A DNA stretch of 64,000 nucleotides from a virus. Below, one piece after another: positions 33,897 to 42,311 of the stretch; within the stretch, counting starts at the first letter, position 1, and each line of letters opens with the position of its first letter. The stretch covers positions 119,529 to 183,528 of IMG/VR virus record IMGVR_UViG_3300049846_002130. One strand, given 5' to 3'. A program made the translations under genes and the position numbers. The notes beneath the pieces are model-generated. The model was not told the DNA's origin and did no database searches. It worked only from the letters and a program-made list of their open reading frames with translations.

Positions 33897-34628
33897 TTAA
33901 AATGGTATTAAGGGATCAATAGTAATAGATTTAAACTTCTCTAATATAATCCTTGCTGGTTCTTGGTTATGAGCAACGATACATTCTGAGAAGACAAACA
34001 GCCTTGTCAGCTCATCTATCGTAGGAAGGTTTTGACAATTAATTACTTTGTTTCCTATTACAATTTGAATGTTTTGCCCTTTACGAGAAATTGAGTAAGC
34101 TTTGTTATTAAGCTGTCCAGTTACTGATTTAAACGATTCATATTCTTTAACTGAAATAATAGTATGCTCATACTTGGTTTCTGGTTGATCATATGGATCT
34201 ATAGACTTTCCATAAGCTTGTAATTCTTTTATTATTGCTTCTACGTCTACTGGAAAATCAAAGCAAAGCCTAAAATCTTTTGCATCTAATGCAAGCCACC
34301 TATTATCTTCCCAGTCATTCCACAAGAAAAGAATCATTCCTGTTTCTTGATCAATAATTCTAATATCTATTTCAGACATAACTATATTAAACTTCTTACC
34401 ATAAATATCAATTATTTTTACATAAGAAAAGGGATCTTCTGCTGAGCCTGTTTCATCAATCCAAAAGCCAGGTAATGGCTTAATAATACTAGGAGTTGGT
34501 AGTGAAAGAGTTATAAGACTAGCTAAACCTAATATAGACAAAAGAGCAAAAGAGTTTTTTGTACTATTAGTTTTAGTTAAAGACTTTGCTTTACTTTTTG
34601 GTTTAATCTTGTTTTTAGCTCTTTGCAT
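33897..34628 (-). CDS. Membrane-anchored protein, Lys-rich N-terminus
   Basis: The ATG at 34628 (MQRAKNK) has GGAGAAA upstream and avoids overlap with the tRNA-Ser gene. Basic N-terminus (KNKIKPKSKAKS), then a hydrophobic segment (FALLSILGLASLITLSLP) and a soluble domain with WNDWEDNRWLALDAKDFRL. Relative of the 33.1-kb protein by architecture, not by clear sequence identity. Function unknown. Confidence 0.55.
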   Translation of the reverse strand: MQRAKNKIKPKSKAKSLTKTNSTKNSFALLSILGLASLITLSLPTPSIIKPLPGFWIDETGSAEDPFSYVKIIDIYGKKFNIVMSEIDIRIIDQETGMILFLWNDWEDNRWLALDAKDFRLCFDFPVDVEAIIKELQAYGKSIDPYDQPETKYEHTIISVKEYESFKSVTGQLNNKAYSISRKGQNIQIVIGNKVINCQNLPTIDELTRLFVFSECIVAHNQEPARIILEKFKSITIDPLIPF

Positions 34629-34645
34629 TATTTCTCCAATAAAAG

Positions 34646-34735
34646 CGGAAGGCTGAGGACTCGAACCCCATACGGCTTTACCCGTACCCAAGCTTTCAAG
34701 GCTTGTCGCCGCCCATCGCAGCTGCTTAACCTTCC
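34646..34735 (-). tRNA. tRNA-Ser(TGA)
   Basis: Type II tRNA, 90 nt: acceptor GGAAGGT/GCCTTCC, anticodon arm CAAGC-CTTGAAA-GCTTG (anticodon TGA), long variable arm, T arm with TTCGAGT, discriminator G as usual for Ser. CCA not encoded. Confidence 0.9.
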
Positions 34736-34740
34736 AATAT

Positions 34741-34826
34741 TAGACCTAATAGGACTCGAACCCCCGGAAGTTATTAACTTCAGTGCTTTTCAAGAGCACC
34801 ATCTTAAACCACTTGATCACAATCCC
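34741..34826 (-). tRNA. Chimeric/degenerate tRNA-Ser(TGA)-like gene
   Basis: Good anticodon arm GTGCT-CTTGAAA-AGCAC (TGA) and variable arm GAAGTT/AACTTC. But the acceptor arms GGGATTG and TAGGTCT do not pair properly (mostly wobbles and one clash), nor does the T stem (GGGGG with CCTAT). The 3' strand TAGGTCT is instead perfectly complementary to the 5' strand (AGACCTA) of the other malformed tRNA at 35279-35352. Probably the product of recombination in the conserved T loop. Confidence 0.5.
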
Positions 34827-34831
34827 AGTTA

Positions 34832-35209
34832 TTAACAAATATTATCGGGTAATGAAATTATATTAGCATGCAATTTCATGTGACAGTTTGCGCATAAGCA
34901 AATACACTTAGCCAATTCAGCTTTAAGCTTTAAAGCTGAATAGCTTCCCTTGGCATTACCGATATTAAAATCTTTTTCGTTTGGATCTAGATGATGAGCA
35001 ACTAAACAAACGAATTCTTTTTCTGGACAGAGATTGCATCCGTTGGACTTAAAGTCATTAATTATAAGTTTGTTTCGAATAGCATATTTTTCTCTATTTT
35101 TGTTATTACGAATTTTCATTTTTTGATTATATATAGAATCAGTATGATATCTATTATTATAGTATTCTCTATTATATTCTTTCCGCTTTTCTTTATCTTT
35201 ACTAGGCAT
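34832..35209 (-). CDS. HNH endonuclease
   Basis: A 125-residue basic protein. NLCPE plus VAHHLDPNEKDFN and CICLCANCHMKLH form a zinc-supported HNH (His-Asn-His) nuclease core of the phage homing type. The N-terminus is highly charged (KDKEKRKEYNREYY) and probably binds DNA. It sits between two malformed tRNA genes, so tRNA sequences may be its homing target (inference). Confidence 0.82.
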   Translation of the reverse strand: MPSKDKEKRKEYNREYYNNRYHTDSIYNQKMKIRNNKNREKYAIRNKLIINDFKSNGCNLCPEKEFVCLVAHHLDPNEKDFNIGNAKGSYSALKLKAELAKCICLCANCHMKLHANIISLPDNIC

Positions 35210-35278
35210 AAAAACTCCTAGTAAAGATTGTATAGAAGACTTAATTTTAAGTCAAGAATATCAAACTATAAGTCTAAG

Positions 35279-35352
35279 TGAGAGAGCAGGGATTTGAACC
35301 TTGGACCACTTGCTTAACAGGCACAATGCTCTACCACCTGAGCTATAGGTCT
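35279..35352 (-). tRNA. Degenerate tRNA-like gene, loop CTGTTAA
   Basis: 74 nt with a good D arm (GCTCAGGTGGTAGAGC), an anticodon loop CTGTTAA (GTT, Asn-like) on an imperfect stem, and T arm CAAGG-TTCAAAT-CCCTG. The acceptor arms AGACCTA and CTCTCTC cannot pair at all. Likely a pseudogene or a recombinant; a functional tRNA-Asn lies directly upstream. Confidence 0.45.
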
Positions 35353-35355
35353 ATG

Positions 35356-35429
35356 CGGGCCCTCCTGGACTTGAACCAGGGTATCGCAGCTTAACAGGCT
35401 GCTGCCTTTACCGACTTGGCGAAGGGCCC
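35356..35429 (-). tRNA. tRNA-Asn(GTT)
   Basis: Canonical: acceptor GGGCCCT/AGGGCCC, anticodon arm GCAGC-CTGTTAA-GCTGC, T arm CCTGG-TTCAAGT-CCAGG, discriminator G. The stop codon of the ClpB-like gene lies inside this tRNA gene. Confidence 0.92.
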
Positions 35430-37549
35430 TCTAGTTTAGTACTAAACTTTAATTTTTCTTGATCTCTAGTTACATAGATTATGTCATTGGCTACATATAT
35501 ACCACCTATGACTTCATTAGATAGTGGATCAAGTAAGTAGTTATTAATTGCTCGCTTTAGTGGACGTCCACCAAAAGCAGGGTCATAACCTTTATCAACA
35601 AGTAGTTCCTTAGCTTCAGGAGTTATTATTAGCTTAAGTTCTTTATCTGCTAATTGTTTTTGTACTTTATGTAAGTGAATATCTAGTATCTTACTTATAT
35701 CGGATTTAGTAAGTGGATCAAATATTACTTTACTATCGATTCTATTTAGAATCTCAGGCTTAATAGCTTTAAGTAATTCAGCTTCAACAGCAGCTGTAGC
35801 TTTTTCTCTGTTACCTGCAGCTTCAAATATTTTTACAGAGCCAATATTTGAAGTCATGATGATAACAGTATTCTTAAAGTCTACGCTCCGGCCACGACTA
35901 TCAGTTAGCCTGCCTTCATCTAATAGTTGTAAGAAAACATTAAAGACATCTGGGTGCGCCTTCTCTATTTCATCAAATAGAACCACAGAGTATGGTCTAC
36001 GCAATACTGCCTCAGTTAGCTGGCCACCTTCATCATGACCAGCATAACCTGGAGGTGAACCTAGTAATCTACTAACAGTATGCTTTTCCATATACTCTGA
36101 CATATCGATACGAACAATGGCGTTCTCATCATCAAATAAGAACTCAGCCAAAGCCTTTGCTAGCTCAGTCTTGCCAACACCAGTCGGTCCTAAAAACAAG
36201 AAACTACCTGTCGGCCGGTTAGCATCTTGAAGGCCAGCACGGGCTCGTCGGACAGCCTTAGATAAGGCCACAATGGCTTCGTGTTGCCCAATAACTCGTT
36301 TATGGAGATTATCTTCCATATGCAAAAGCTTCTGAGATTCGCTTTGCTTTAGTTTGTTAACCTTGATGCCTGTCCACTGACCAATAACCTTTGCTATGTC
36401 GTCATAGGAAAGAGCATCCGAAAGAAGTGGTTTCTCACCTTGAACATTAGCTAGATTATTGTTTAGATTCAATAATGTTTGTTCAGCTTCAATCAGAGTA
36501 CTATATCTAATCTTGCTGGCTTGTTCATAATCACCATTAGTTTCAGACTCTTCGGCAATAAGAAAAAGTTCTTCTATGAGTTCTTTTTGAGAAGCAATCT
36601 CATCCAAGATAGTTCTCTCTTGAGACCACTGAAGCTTTAGGTTTGCAAGATCATCTTCTTTTGTTCTAAGCAAGGCTTTAAGCTTATTGTAAGCAGTTAC
36701 ATTACGATCACTTCTTATAGCTACTTCATTAACCCTAAGAGATATAACTTCTCTTTCTAGTAAATCAATCTCATGAGGCTTACTTTCAGATGTAGTCTTT
36801 AATAAGCTACAAGCTTCATCAAGTAAGTCAATAGCTTTATCTGGAAGATTTCGTTCAGTTAAGTACCTGTTGCTTAAAGTAGCTGCAGCTATTAAAGCAG
36901 AATCATTAATCTGAATACCATGATAGGTTTCGAACTTCTCTTTTAGGCCTCGTAGGATTTGCAGGGTTACATCAACACTTGGAGCATTAATAAATACTGC
37001 CTGGAATCTACGATCTAATGTTTTATTCTTTTCGAAGGTCTTCTTATATTCATCAATACTAGTTGTACCAATCACCCTAAGGTTGCTTCTAGATAGACTA
37101 TCCTCAAGCATACTGCTTGCATCAACTCCACCCTCAGACTTACCAGCACCAACAATATTATGAATATTATCTAGAAAAAGAATTAAGTCATCGCTCCTAG
37201 ATTCTAATTCTCTAAGAAGTTTAAGTAGTCGTTCTTCGAATTCACCTCTATAACTAGCCCCAGCTAGAAGACTAGCTATATCTAGGGATAGAATTTTTTT
37301 ATTCTTTAGATATTCTGGGACATCCTCAACTACAATTCTTTGAGCAAGGCCATAAACTATAGTGGTCTTACCTACACCAGAAGCTCCTATTAAAATAGGA
37401 TTATTCTTAGATCTACGAGTAAGAATCTGAATAACTCTTCGAATCTCTTCATCTCTACCAATTGTGGGATCAAGTAAATCTTCTTCAGCTAAAGCTGTAA
37501 TATTCTTACAGTAGCGAGCAACAATATCTTCCTTAGCTGACTTGGTCAT
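35408..37549 (-). CDS. ClpB/ClpA-like double AAA+ ATPase without N-domain
   Basis: Begins directly at nucleotide-binding domain 1 (ALAEEDLLDPTIGRDEE), so the Clp_N domain is missing. NBD1: Walker A GASGVGKT (55-62); Walker B is DLILFLDNIH, with Asn128 in place of the catalytic Glu. Pore loop GASYRGEFEERL. A ClpB-like middle coiled coil spans about 260-370. NBD2: Walker A GPTGVGKT (454-461), Walker B VVLFDEIEK (intact), pore loop GYAGHDEGG. 713 residues. The middle domain favours a ClpB-type disaggregase over a ClpP partner. Start is the ATG at 37549 with TTGGAG. Its 3' end overlaps tRNA-Asn. Confidence 0.88.
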   Translation of the reverse strand: MTKSAKEDIVARYCKNITALAEEDLLDPTIGRDEEIRRVIQILTRRSKNNPILIGASGVGKTTIVYGLAQRIVVEDVPEYLKNKKILSLDIASLLAGASYRGEFEERLLKLLRELESRSDDLILFLDNIHNIVGAGKSEGGVDASSMLEDSLSRSNLRVIGTTSIDEYKKTFEKNKTLDRRFQAVFINAPSVDVTLQILRGLKEKFETYHGIQINDSALIAAATLSNRYLTERNLPDKAIDLLDEACSLLKTTSESKPHEIDLLEREVISLRVNEVAIRSDRNVTAYNKLKALLRTKEDDLANLKLQWSQERTILDEIASQKELIEELFLIAEESETNGDYEQASKIRYSTLIEAEQTLLNLNNNLANVQGEKPLLSDALSYDDIAKVIGQWTGIKVNKLKQSESQKLLHMEDNLHKRVIGQHEAIVALSKAVRRARAGLQDANRPTGSFLFLGPTGVGKTELAKALAEFLFDDENAIVRIDMSEYMEKHTVSRLLGSPPGYAGHDEGGQLTEAVLRRPYSVVLFDEIEKAHPDVFNVFLQLLDEGRLTDSRGRSVDFKNTVIIMTSNIGSVKIFEAAGNREKATAAVEAELLKAIKPEILNRIDSKVIFDPLTKSDISKILDIHLHKVQKQLADKELKLIITPEAKELLVDKGYDPAFGGRPLKRAINNYLLDPLSNEVIGGIYVANDIIYVTRDQEKLKFSTKLEGPSPSR

Positions 37550-37581
37550 ATGCACTCCAATCAATATAAGCTTATTATAAA

Positions 37582-37665
37582 CGGAGCCGGCAGGATTCGA
37601 ACCTACGATAGTGTTACTATGGTTGTTTAGCAAACAACTGGTTTAAGCCACTCACCCACAGCTCC
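37582..37665 (-). tRNA. tRNA-Ser(GCT)
   Basis: Type II: acceptor GGAGCTG/CGGCTCC, anticodon arm GTTGT-TTGCTAA-ACAAC (GCT), variable arm with ATAGT/ACTAT, T loop TTCGAAT, discriminator G. Located between two protein genes on the same strand. Confidence 0.9.
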
Positions 37666-37672
37666 AATGAGA

Positions 37673-38122
37673 CTAGCTTTTCTTTGAATCTCTAATCTCC
37701 ACATATATCCTGGCGACTACCTTTGCAGAAAGCCTGTCTACAGCATCTTTATATGCTACTGCTGTCCACTTATCTTTAATATGAGTGGAAAGATCTTCTA
37801 TTGATCCACTTTTATATACCTCGTTATCATCTATAACTACATGCTTAAAACTATTACTATCTCTATCATAATAATAGTCTGTATAACTATACTGCTTAGG
37901 TAGTACCTGTAATCTATCTTCTAGAAATCCATAGTAAAATAGTTCATCAAAGAGTTTACGTTCTTTTTGTTCCTTAGTTTCTGCTAACTCTGTGTTAGCA
38001 GCCCACAATAAACCAACAAGGCTAGCAAAGCCCAAGATTTTAGTTGCAGAGTTTACTTTTTGTTCATTCTTAACTAACAATTTGGTTTCTTGCTTAGCTT
38101 TAGGTTTTAAATTGTTACCCAA
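37673..38122 (-). CDS. Small membrane-anchored protein, Lys-rich N-terminus
   Basis: 149 residues: basic N-terminus (NLKPKAKQETKLLVKNEQK), hydrophobic segment (ILGFASLVGLLWAA) and a soluble tail with clusters of Tyr and Asp (QYSYTDYYYDRDSN). Shares the basic-then-hydrophobic N-terminal plan with the proteins at 33.1, 33.9 and 39.8 kb. It overlaps the 127-residue ORF upstream by 16 nt. Confidence 0.5.
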   Translation of the reverse strand: MGNNLKPKAKQETKLLVKNEQKVNSATKILGFASLVGLLWAANTELAETKEQKERKLFDELFYYGFLEDRLQVLPKQYSYTDYYYDRDSNSFKHVVIDDNEVYKSGSIEDLSTHIKDKWTAVAYKDAVDRLSAKVVARIYVEIRDSKKS

Positions 38123-38490
38123 TTATCACCATTAATCCATTTGTTTAGATACTCTTCTGGAAAAACAGAATTATCAGAATTTAGCTCTACAAATGGGTCT
38201 GCTTTAGAACTTTGAGTTAATAGCTTATATTTACTTCCTGATGCAGTTGTTACGATACCGTCTTCATATGAAACAATGGGGCCTGTAACTGTCCATCTTG
38301 CAGGAGGCCGACTTCCATCAGCTTCCTCCTCAACCCATCCAGTAAGACACCAGATCTTAAGATTTGGATCAGTATAGGCTTTCTTAGGAAGCAAAGACCA
38401 CTGACTAAGTGTTCTTCTTCTAGGAGAGTCTTTCGTATCAAAATGTAAGGTTACATTTTGAGTAACTAGTGCAATTAAGTTAGGATCCAT
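38107..38490 (-). CDS. Hypothetical protein, 127 aa
   Basis: Soluble beta-rich protein with KIWCLTGWVEEEADGSRPPARWTV and a C-terminal WINGDNWVTI. Overlaps the RNA ligase stop by one base and the next gene by 16 nt, so it is probably co-translated with the ligase. No family recognised. Confidence 0.5.
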   Translation of the reverse strand: MDPNLIALVTQNVTLHFDTKDSPRRRTLSQWSLLPKKAYTDPNLKIWCLTGWVEEEADGSRPPARWTVTGPIVSYEDGIVTTASGSKYKLLTQSSKADPFVELNSDNSVFPEEYLNKWINGDNWVTI

Positions 38491-39788
38491 TAGCTAATCT
38501 CCTCTATATCTATTACATCCTGTTCTTTAGCAATACCTTCAAGGTGTTTAAAGACAAAGCCTTTGTGTTTAAATATTGTACCGAACATATTTGGATGTTC
38601 GACTCTAATACAAACACCTTCAATAGGATGTCTATTATCAATAGGATCTGGTCCATCTGATAGCTGGTGACTAAGTTCCAATAAAGCTTCTTTAGTATCT
38701 AGCTTAAATCTTGTTAGCTCGGGGACATGTTTAAGTCCTAGTTCTTTACACCTAGCTTTAATCTGATCCCAAGATAGTTCTGTTATAGCTCCGTCAGTAT
38801 CACAACTAGTAATTCTATAAACATAAAGTTCATATTGGCCTTCAGAAAGACCATATGAATAAGTAATTGTAGGTGGATAAATCCGGGCTAAAGCTTTTCT
38901 TATATCATCTTTATCTCTTATTAAAGAATGCTGAGCCATGATTGGTTTATTATGCATCCAACCAACTAATTCGTAATATAGAACTTCACCTTTATGAAGA
39001 CTGAGTTTACTGCCTATTGCTTGTCGCCAAGCTCTGTCTCCAAAGTCGGTCTCAATAAGTTTTTCTCTTGGATCAAAAGTAACATTACGACTACCAGTAA
39101 CATGCTTCCAATCACTTTTGGTTTTAAGTACAAATGGAATCTTAAAGAAAGCTAATAACCAATTAATAGCAAGCTTCCAGAACCAAGGTTTTCTTTCAAC
39201 CAAAACATGACCGGTTCTACCACTAGTTCCGTGTAGTTTTTGAGTAATAATTATATCTGCTTGATCTGGAATAGTACTTAAATAATAGCTAAGTTGTTTA
39301 GTGTCATAATGCTTAGGAAGCATTATGATTTCTTTAAGCTTCGTTTTTACTTTGTTTGGCTTCTTTATCAAAGAGGTTGTAGCTTTAGAGAAATATTTAT
39401 TACAAACAAGTTGATTGTTAATTATAGTAAAGGTTTGACCTTCTTTTAGTTCAGCTAAATTAGTACCCGTCCAGCTAAGTTTATCTAGCTCAAGCCAAAT
39501 ACCTTCTGATCTAACTCCTCGAATAGTAATACATTTTATTCTTCGATTAGCTTCGAAGTAACCGTTGGCTTCAGGGTCTTTGTTTTCACCTTTACCACGT
39601 CGGTAAAGATTATTGTGATAACACATCTCATGGCTAAGCTCCCCATCGGAGGGGAAATAAATACCAAGCTGACCATCTTTAACTACATTAGAAACCACAA
39701 CTTCATTACCTAAGCAAGAACCTATTAAAAGTCTACTTGCATTAGGATGTGGTTTTGTTTTTATTCTGGTAATAATTGCTTCATACAT
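38490..39788 (-). CDS. RNA ligase, Rnl5/DraRnl-like
   Basis: ATP-dependent RNA ligase of the covalent nucleotidyltransferase superfamily. An N-terminal OB-like domain (residues 1-125) precedes the nucleotidyltransferase domain, the order seen in Deinococcus-type Rnl5. Motif I is ITQKLHGTSGR (Lys184 as the adenylate acceptor), motif III is LYYELVGW, motif IV EGVCIRVE, motif V GFVFKHLEG. 432 residues, slightly longer than DraRnl. It probably seals nicks in RNA, for example tRNAs cut by host anticodon nucleases. It is adjacent to several tRNA genes. Confidence 0.85.
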   Translation of the reverse strand: MYEAIITRIKTKPHPNASRLLIGSCLGNEVVVSNVVKDGQLGIYFPSDGELSHEMCYHNNLYRRGKGENKDPEANGYFEANRRIKCITIRGVRSEGIWLELDKLSWTGTNLAELKEGQTFTIINNQLVCNKYFSKATTSLIKKPNKVKTKLKEIIMLPKHYDTKQLSYYLSTIPDQADIIITQKLHGTSGRTGHVLVERKPWFWKLAINWLLAFFKIPFVLKTKSDWKHVTGSRNVTFDPREKLIETDFGDRAWRQAIGSKLSLHKGEVLYYELVGWMHNKPIMAQHSLIRDKDDIRKALARIYPPTITYSYGLSEGQYELYVYRITSCDTDGAITELSWDQIKARCKELGLKHVPELTRFKLDTKEALLELSHQLSDGPDPIDNRHPIEGVCIRVEHPNMFGTIFKHKGFVFKHLEGIAKEQDVIDIEEIS

Positions 39789-39795
39789 AGTGTTC

Positions 39796-41019
39796 TCAAT
39801 TAATTAATTCAGAATTGAACCTGTGCGCCGGCGACCACCAGATCGAGGAAACTATTCGTGGAACCAGACTCTGAAACTTTTCTATTATTAACGTCATAGA
39901 ATGTGTTTCTAATAGCTTAATAAGAAGCATGTTATCAGTTGTACGTAGAATTTTTAAGACTAGTTGTCTTATAGCTTCTTTATCTCTTAGGCTATATTCT
40001 TGCTGCTGGTAACTAACAATAGTTCCTTTAAGTTCAAGATTGATTAAATACTCTTTACCAGACTTCCATCTAAGACCAAGCTGGTCTTTATCTGGCAGGC
40101 TATTAAGCTCTATGATTAAGTTGTCTTCTGTAGAAGGCTTAAACTTATCTTCCTTGGTTACAAGCGTGCTAATTATATTAGCTACAGCTGTAGGACCGCC
40201 ACATTTATCTCTAAGATCTACCCAAGTTTGATTGGTCCATCTAGATATTAAAGCTTCAAGCTTATCTGTATCAGTAGTATAAAAACTAGTAGCACCAGTG
40301 GCTTCTGAATGATTTCTTCTAAGTTTAATTTCATCTTTATAAACAACTAAGTCAAATTTACTATAAAACTTATCAATAGTTTTAAAATCATGTATTAAAT
40401 TTGGGTGAAGAATATTAATAAGTTCTGCTAGAATTTTTTCTACAATCTCTACAGTTCCTACAGTATCTCTTATCTTGGTATAAGTTGGTTCGTTCCATGT
40501 ATTAACCCAAGTACTTAACTGGTTACATAAATCTTTTATACAAATAGCATTTATGTTAATACTTGGAATAGATAATCTACTATAAGTACTTGGGTTACCC
40601 TGAACAAATCCTTGACTAAAAGAGTCTATTCTAAAGTCTACTAAATAGGATTCTCCAAGTTCAGGAATTGCTAGTCTTAAGTATTTGTGATTATATTTTT
40701 CAACCACAGATATTTTTAGGTTATCGGATTTAACTGTAGGTTTATTAGTTATATTAGTATTTTCTGATGAATAAACATTTTTTAATGAATAGATATACGA
40801 TTGGTTTATAGCAGATGCTTTAGTAACTATGTTGTCAGGAGAAGGCTTCTCATCAACAGTAGTAACTTTAGGTTCATCTTCTTTACCTAAAGAACTTAAA
40901 GCTCCTACCAAACCTAAACTTAGAAGTAGCGAACCTAAACCTAAGGCGGGTTTTTGTGTTGTTGGCTTCGTAAGAGTCTTAGTTGAAGACCGTATTTTTT
41001 GTTTAACTGGTGAGGTCAT
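39796..41019 (-). CDS. Membrane-anchored protein with internal duplication
   Basis: 407 residues. Basic N-terminus (SPVKQKIRSSTKTLTKPTTQK) then hydrophobic segment (GLGSLLLSLGLVGALSSLG). The body contains at least two related modules, each with W-x-N-(x)T, then (I/L)RD...G and a helical V-x-x-I-x-x-x-L (WVNTWNEPTYTKIRDTVGTVEIV and WTNQTWVDLRDKCGGPTAVA). Coupled to the upstream nuclease by TAATG. Largest of the four proteins with this N-terminal plan. Confidence 0.55.
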   Translation of the reverse strand: MTSPVKQKIRSSTKTLTKPTTQKPALGLGSLLLSLGLVGALSSLGKEDEPKVTTVDEKPSPDNIVTKASAINQSYIYSLKNVYSSENTNITNKPTVKSDNLKISVVEKYNHKYLRLAIPELGESYLVDFRIDSFSQGFVQGNPSTYSRLSIPSININAICIKDLCNQLSTWVNTWNEPTYTKIRDTVGTVEIVEKILAELINILHPNLIHDFKTIDKFYSKFDLVVYKDEIKLRRNHSEATGATSFYTTDTDKLEALISRWTNQTWVDLRDKCGGPTAVANIISTLVTKEDKFKPSTEDNLIIELNSLPDKDQLGLRWKSGKEYLINLELKGTIVSYQQQEYSLRDKEAIRQLVLKILRTTDNMLLIKLLETHSMTLIIEKFQSLVPRIVSSIWWSPAHRFNSELIN

Positions 41020-41495
41020 TAGTTACTCTTTATTGTTTTCCACATATAAGATTTAGCAATTTGTATAGCTAACTTTCTTATAGTTGCAATAGAAATAGGT
41101 TTAATTCTTTGAGAGCGTCGTAAAACGCGTATATCTTTGCCTACTAAAAGGATACCCCAATAATTAGGTAAACCTTTTGTAGATAAATCCTTAACAAGCT
41201 CTTCGTCAGAAGAGCCTCTTAAGATATCTTTTTGACAAGCAATATAACAATGTGAAGCAGCTTTTTCATACTTAAGGTATTTTCGCTTTTGTAAATCTTG
41301 TAATAAATCTGCTCGACTTATTTTTGCTTCTATTGCCAATACTTTAAATGGTCTATATTTTGGGCGAGTGCTGATGCCTATAGCATCAGCTATACCCCGC
41401 CCAAAAGCTATCTCATTAATAGCTAAATCTATACCTGGTCTCGTAAGTAACCAGTCTACTAATTTAATTGTTAATTCTCTATGAGTCATTAACAA
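41019..41495 (-). CDS. MmcB-like PD-(D/E)xK nuclease
   Basis: Restriction-endonuclease-like fold: INEIAFGRGIADAIGI gives the first acidic residues, and VLAIEAKISRADLLQDLQKRKY gives the ExK catalytic pair and following helix. The pattern matches the MmcB (DNA-repair, LexA-regulated) family. 158 residues. Could act in phage recombination or repair. Coupled to the downstream membrane-anchored protein gene. Confidence 0.7.
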   Translation of the reverse strand: MLMTHRELTIKLVDWLLTRPGIDLAINEIAFGRGIADAIGISTRPKYRPFKVLAIEAKISRADLLQDLQKRKYLKYEKAASHCYIACQKDILRGSSDEELVKDLSTKGLPNYWGILLVGKDIRVLRRSQRIKPISIATIRKLAIQIAKSYMWKTIKSN

Positions 41496-41496
41496 A

Positions 41497-41685
41497 TTAT
41501 ACCACTGGTTCTACAAAAACCTTTCCAACTTCTTCATATTGTTCTTTGGTTAACTGAAGCTTTACAGCTCTAGCGGAAACATATGCTTCTGATCGAGTGC
41601 TTCTACCTTCGTACTTCTTACGAGTATAAGCAACTGCTGTACGAGCTGCTGCTTTAGCTAAAGTTCTTTTTTGCTTTCTGTTCAT
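41497..41685 (-). CDS. Small basic protein, 62 aa
   Basis: Very basic N-terminal half (NRKQKRTLAKAAARTAVAYTRKKYEGRS) and an acidic end, suggesting a helical nucleic-acid-binding peptide. The start overlaps the stop of the metallophosphoesterase gene by 4 nt. No family recognised. Confidence 0.55.
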   Translation of the reverse strand: MNRKQKRTLAKAAARTAVAYTRKKYEGRSTRSEAYVSARAVKLQLTKEQYEEVGKVFVEPVV

Positions 41686-42311
41686 ATATTTTCCATAGTG
41701 AATTTTATTGGTTGATTTATTAAGTGGCCCGCACTATCTTTAGAACAAGCATTAATTGTGATTATATCTTGATGAAGTAAAACACCCGCTTGTTCATGAA
41801 TATGACCACAAATATGAATCTTGGGTCTAATTAATCTAATTTGCTCTAATAATATCTTAGAACCAATATGGCCATATTTGTCTTCATTTTCTTTGGGAGG
41901 TCTATAGACTTGGTCAGCAAATCCATAAGCTGGTTCATGAGTTACCAATAAATCGCAAGAGCCAAGTTTATAGTGCTTTGGAGTTCTATATGTACCAAAG
42001 AAATGGCTTCCCCAAATGGTTAGATCCCAGTATTTTAAGTACAAAGGGCTATCCATTAATAGTTGAATACCAATTCTTTTACAGGTAGCAGCTATAGCAT
42101 TTGTGTTCTTCTTAAATGCTCTAGCATCATGGTTACCTGGTACATATATCTTATAACATGCGGGTTGCTGAGCCAACCAGTAAAGAAAATCACAAAGCGA
42201 TTCATAACCTTTATTGGTTGCATCACCTGCATGAATTAAAATATCAGTTGGTTCAATTTCTAATTTCTCATGTTCATCATGAGTGTCAGAAATTGCTGTT
42301 AGGTTAACCAT
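41682..42311 (-). CDS. Calcineurin-like metallophosphoesterase (paralogue 1)
   Basis: Start at the ATG at 42311 (MVNLTAISDTHDEH), overlapping the RecA-like gene by 13 nt. Metal-site motifs: SDTHDEH, IHAGDATN, VPGNHD, LLVTHEP and CGHIHE. Related to UPF0046/MPPED-type phosphodiesterases. The second copy at 43.7 kb shares the same order and spacing, so they are duplicates. Substrates may be cyclic nucleotides or nucleic-acid ends; the sequence does not decide. Confidence 0.85.
   Translation of the reverse strand: MVNLTAISDTHDEHEKLEIEPTDILIHAGDATNKGYESLCDFLYWLAQQPACYKIYVPGNHDARAFKKNTNAIAATCKRIGIQLLMDSPLYLKYWDLTIWGSHFFGTYRTPKHYKLGSCDLLVTHEPAYGFADQVYRPPKENEDKYGHIGSKILLEQIRLIRPKIHICGHIHEQAGVLLHQDIITINACSKDSAGHLINQPIKFTMENI

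Noticed and set aside
34741-35352. HNH gene as part of an intron inside one tRNA made of the two malformed halves.
   Set aside because: No group I core lies between, and both halves carry their own T arms and anticodon arms; recombination explains them better.
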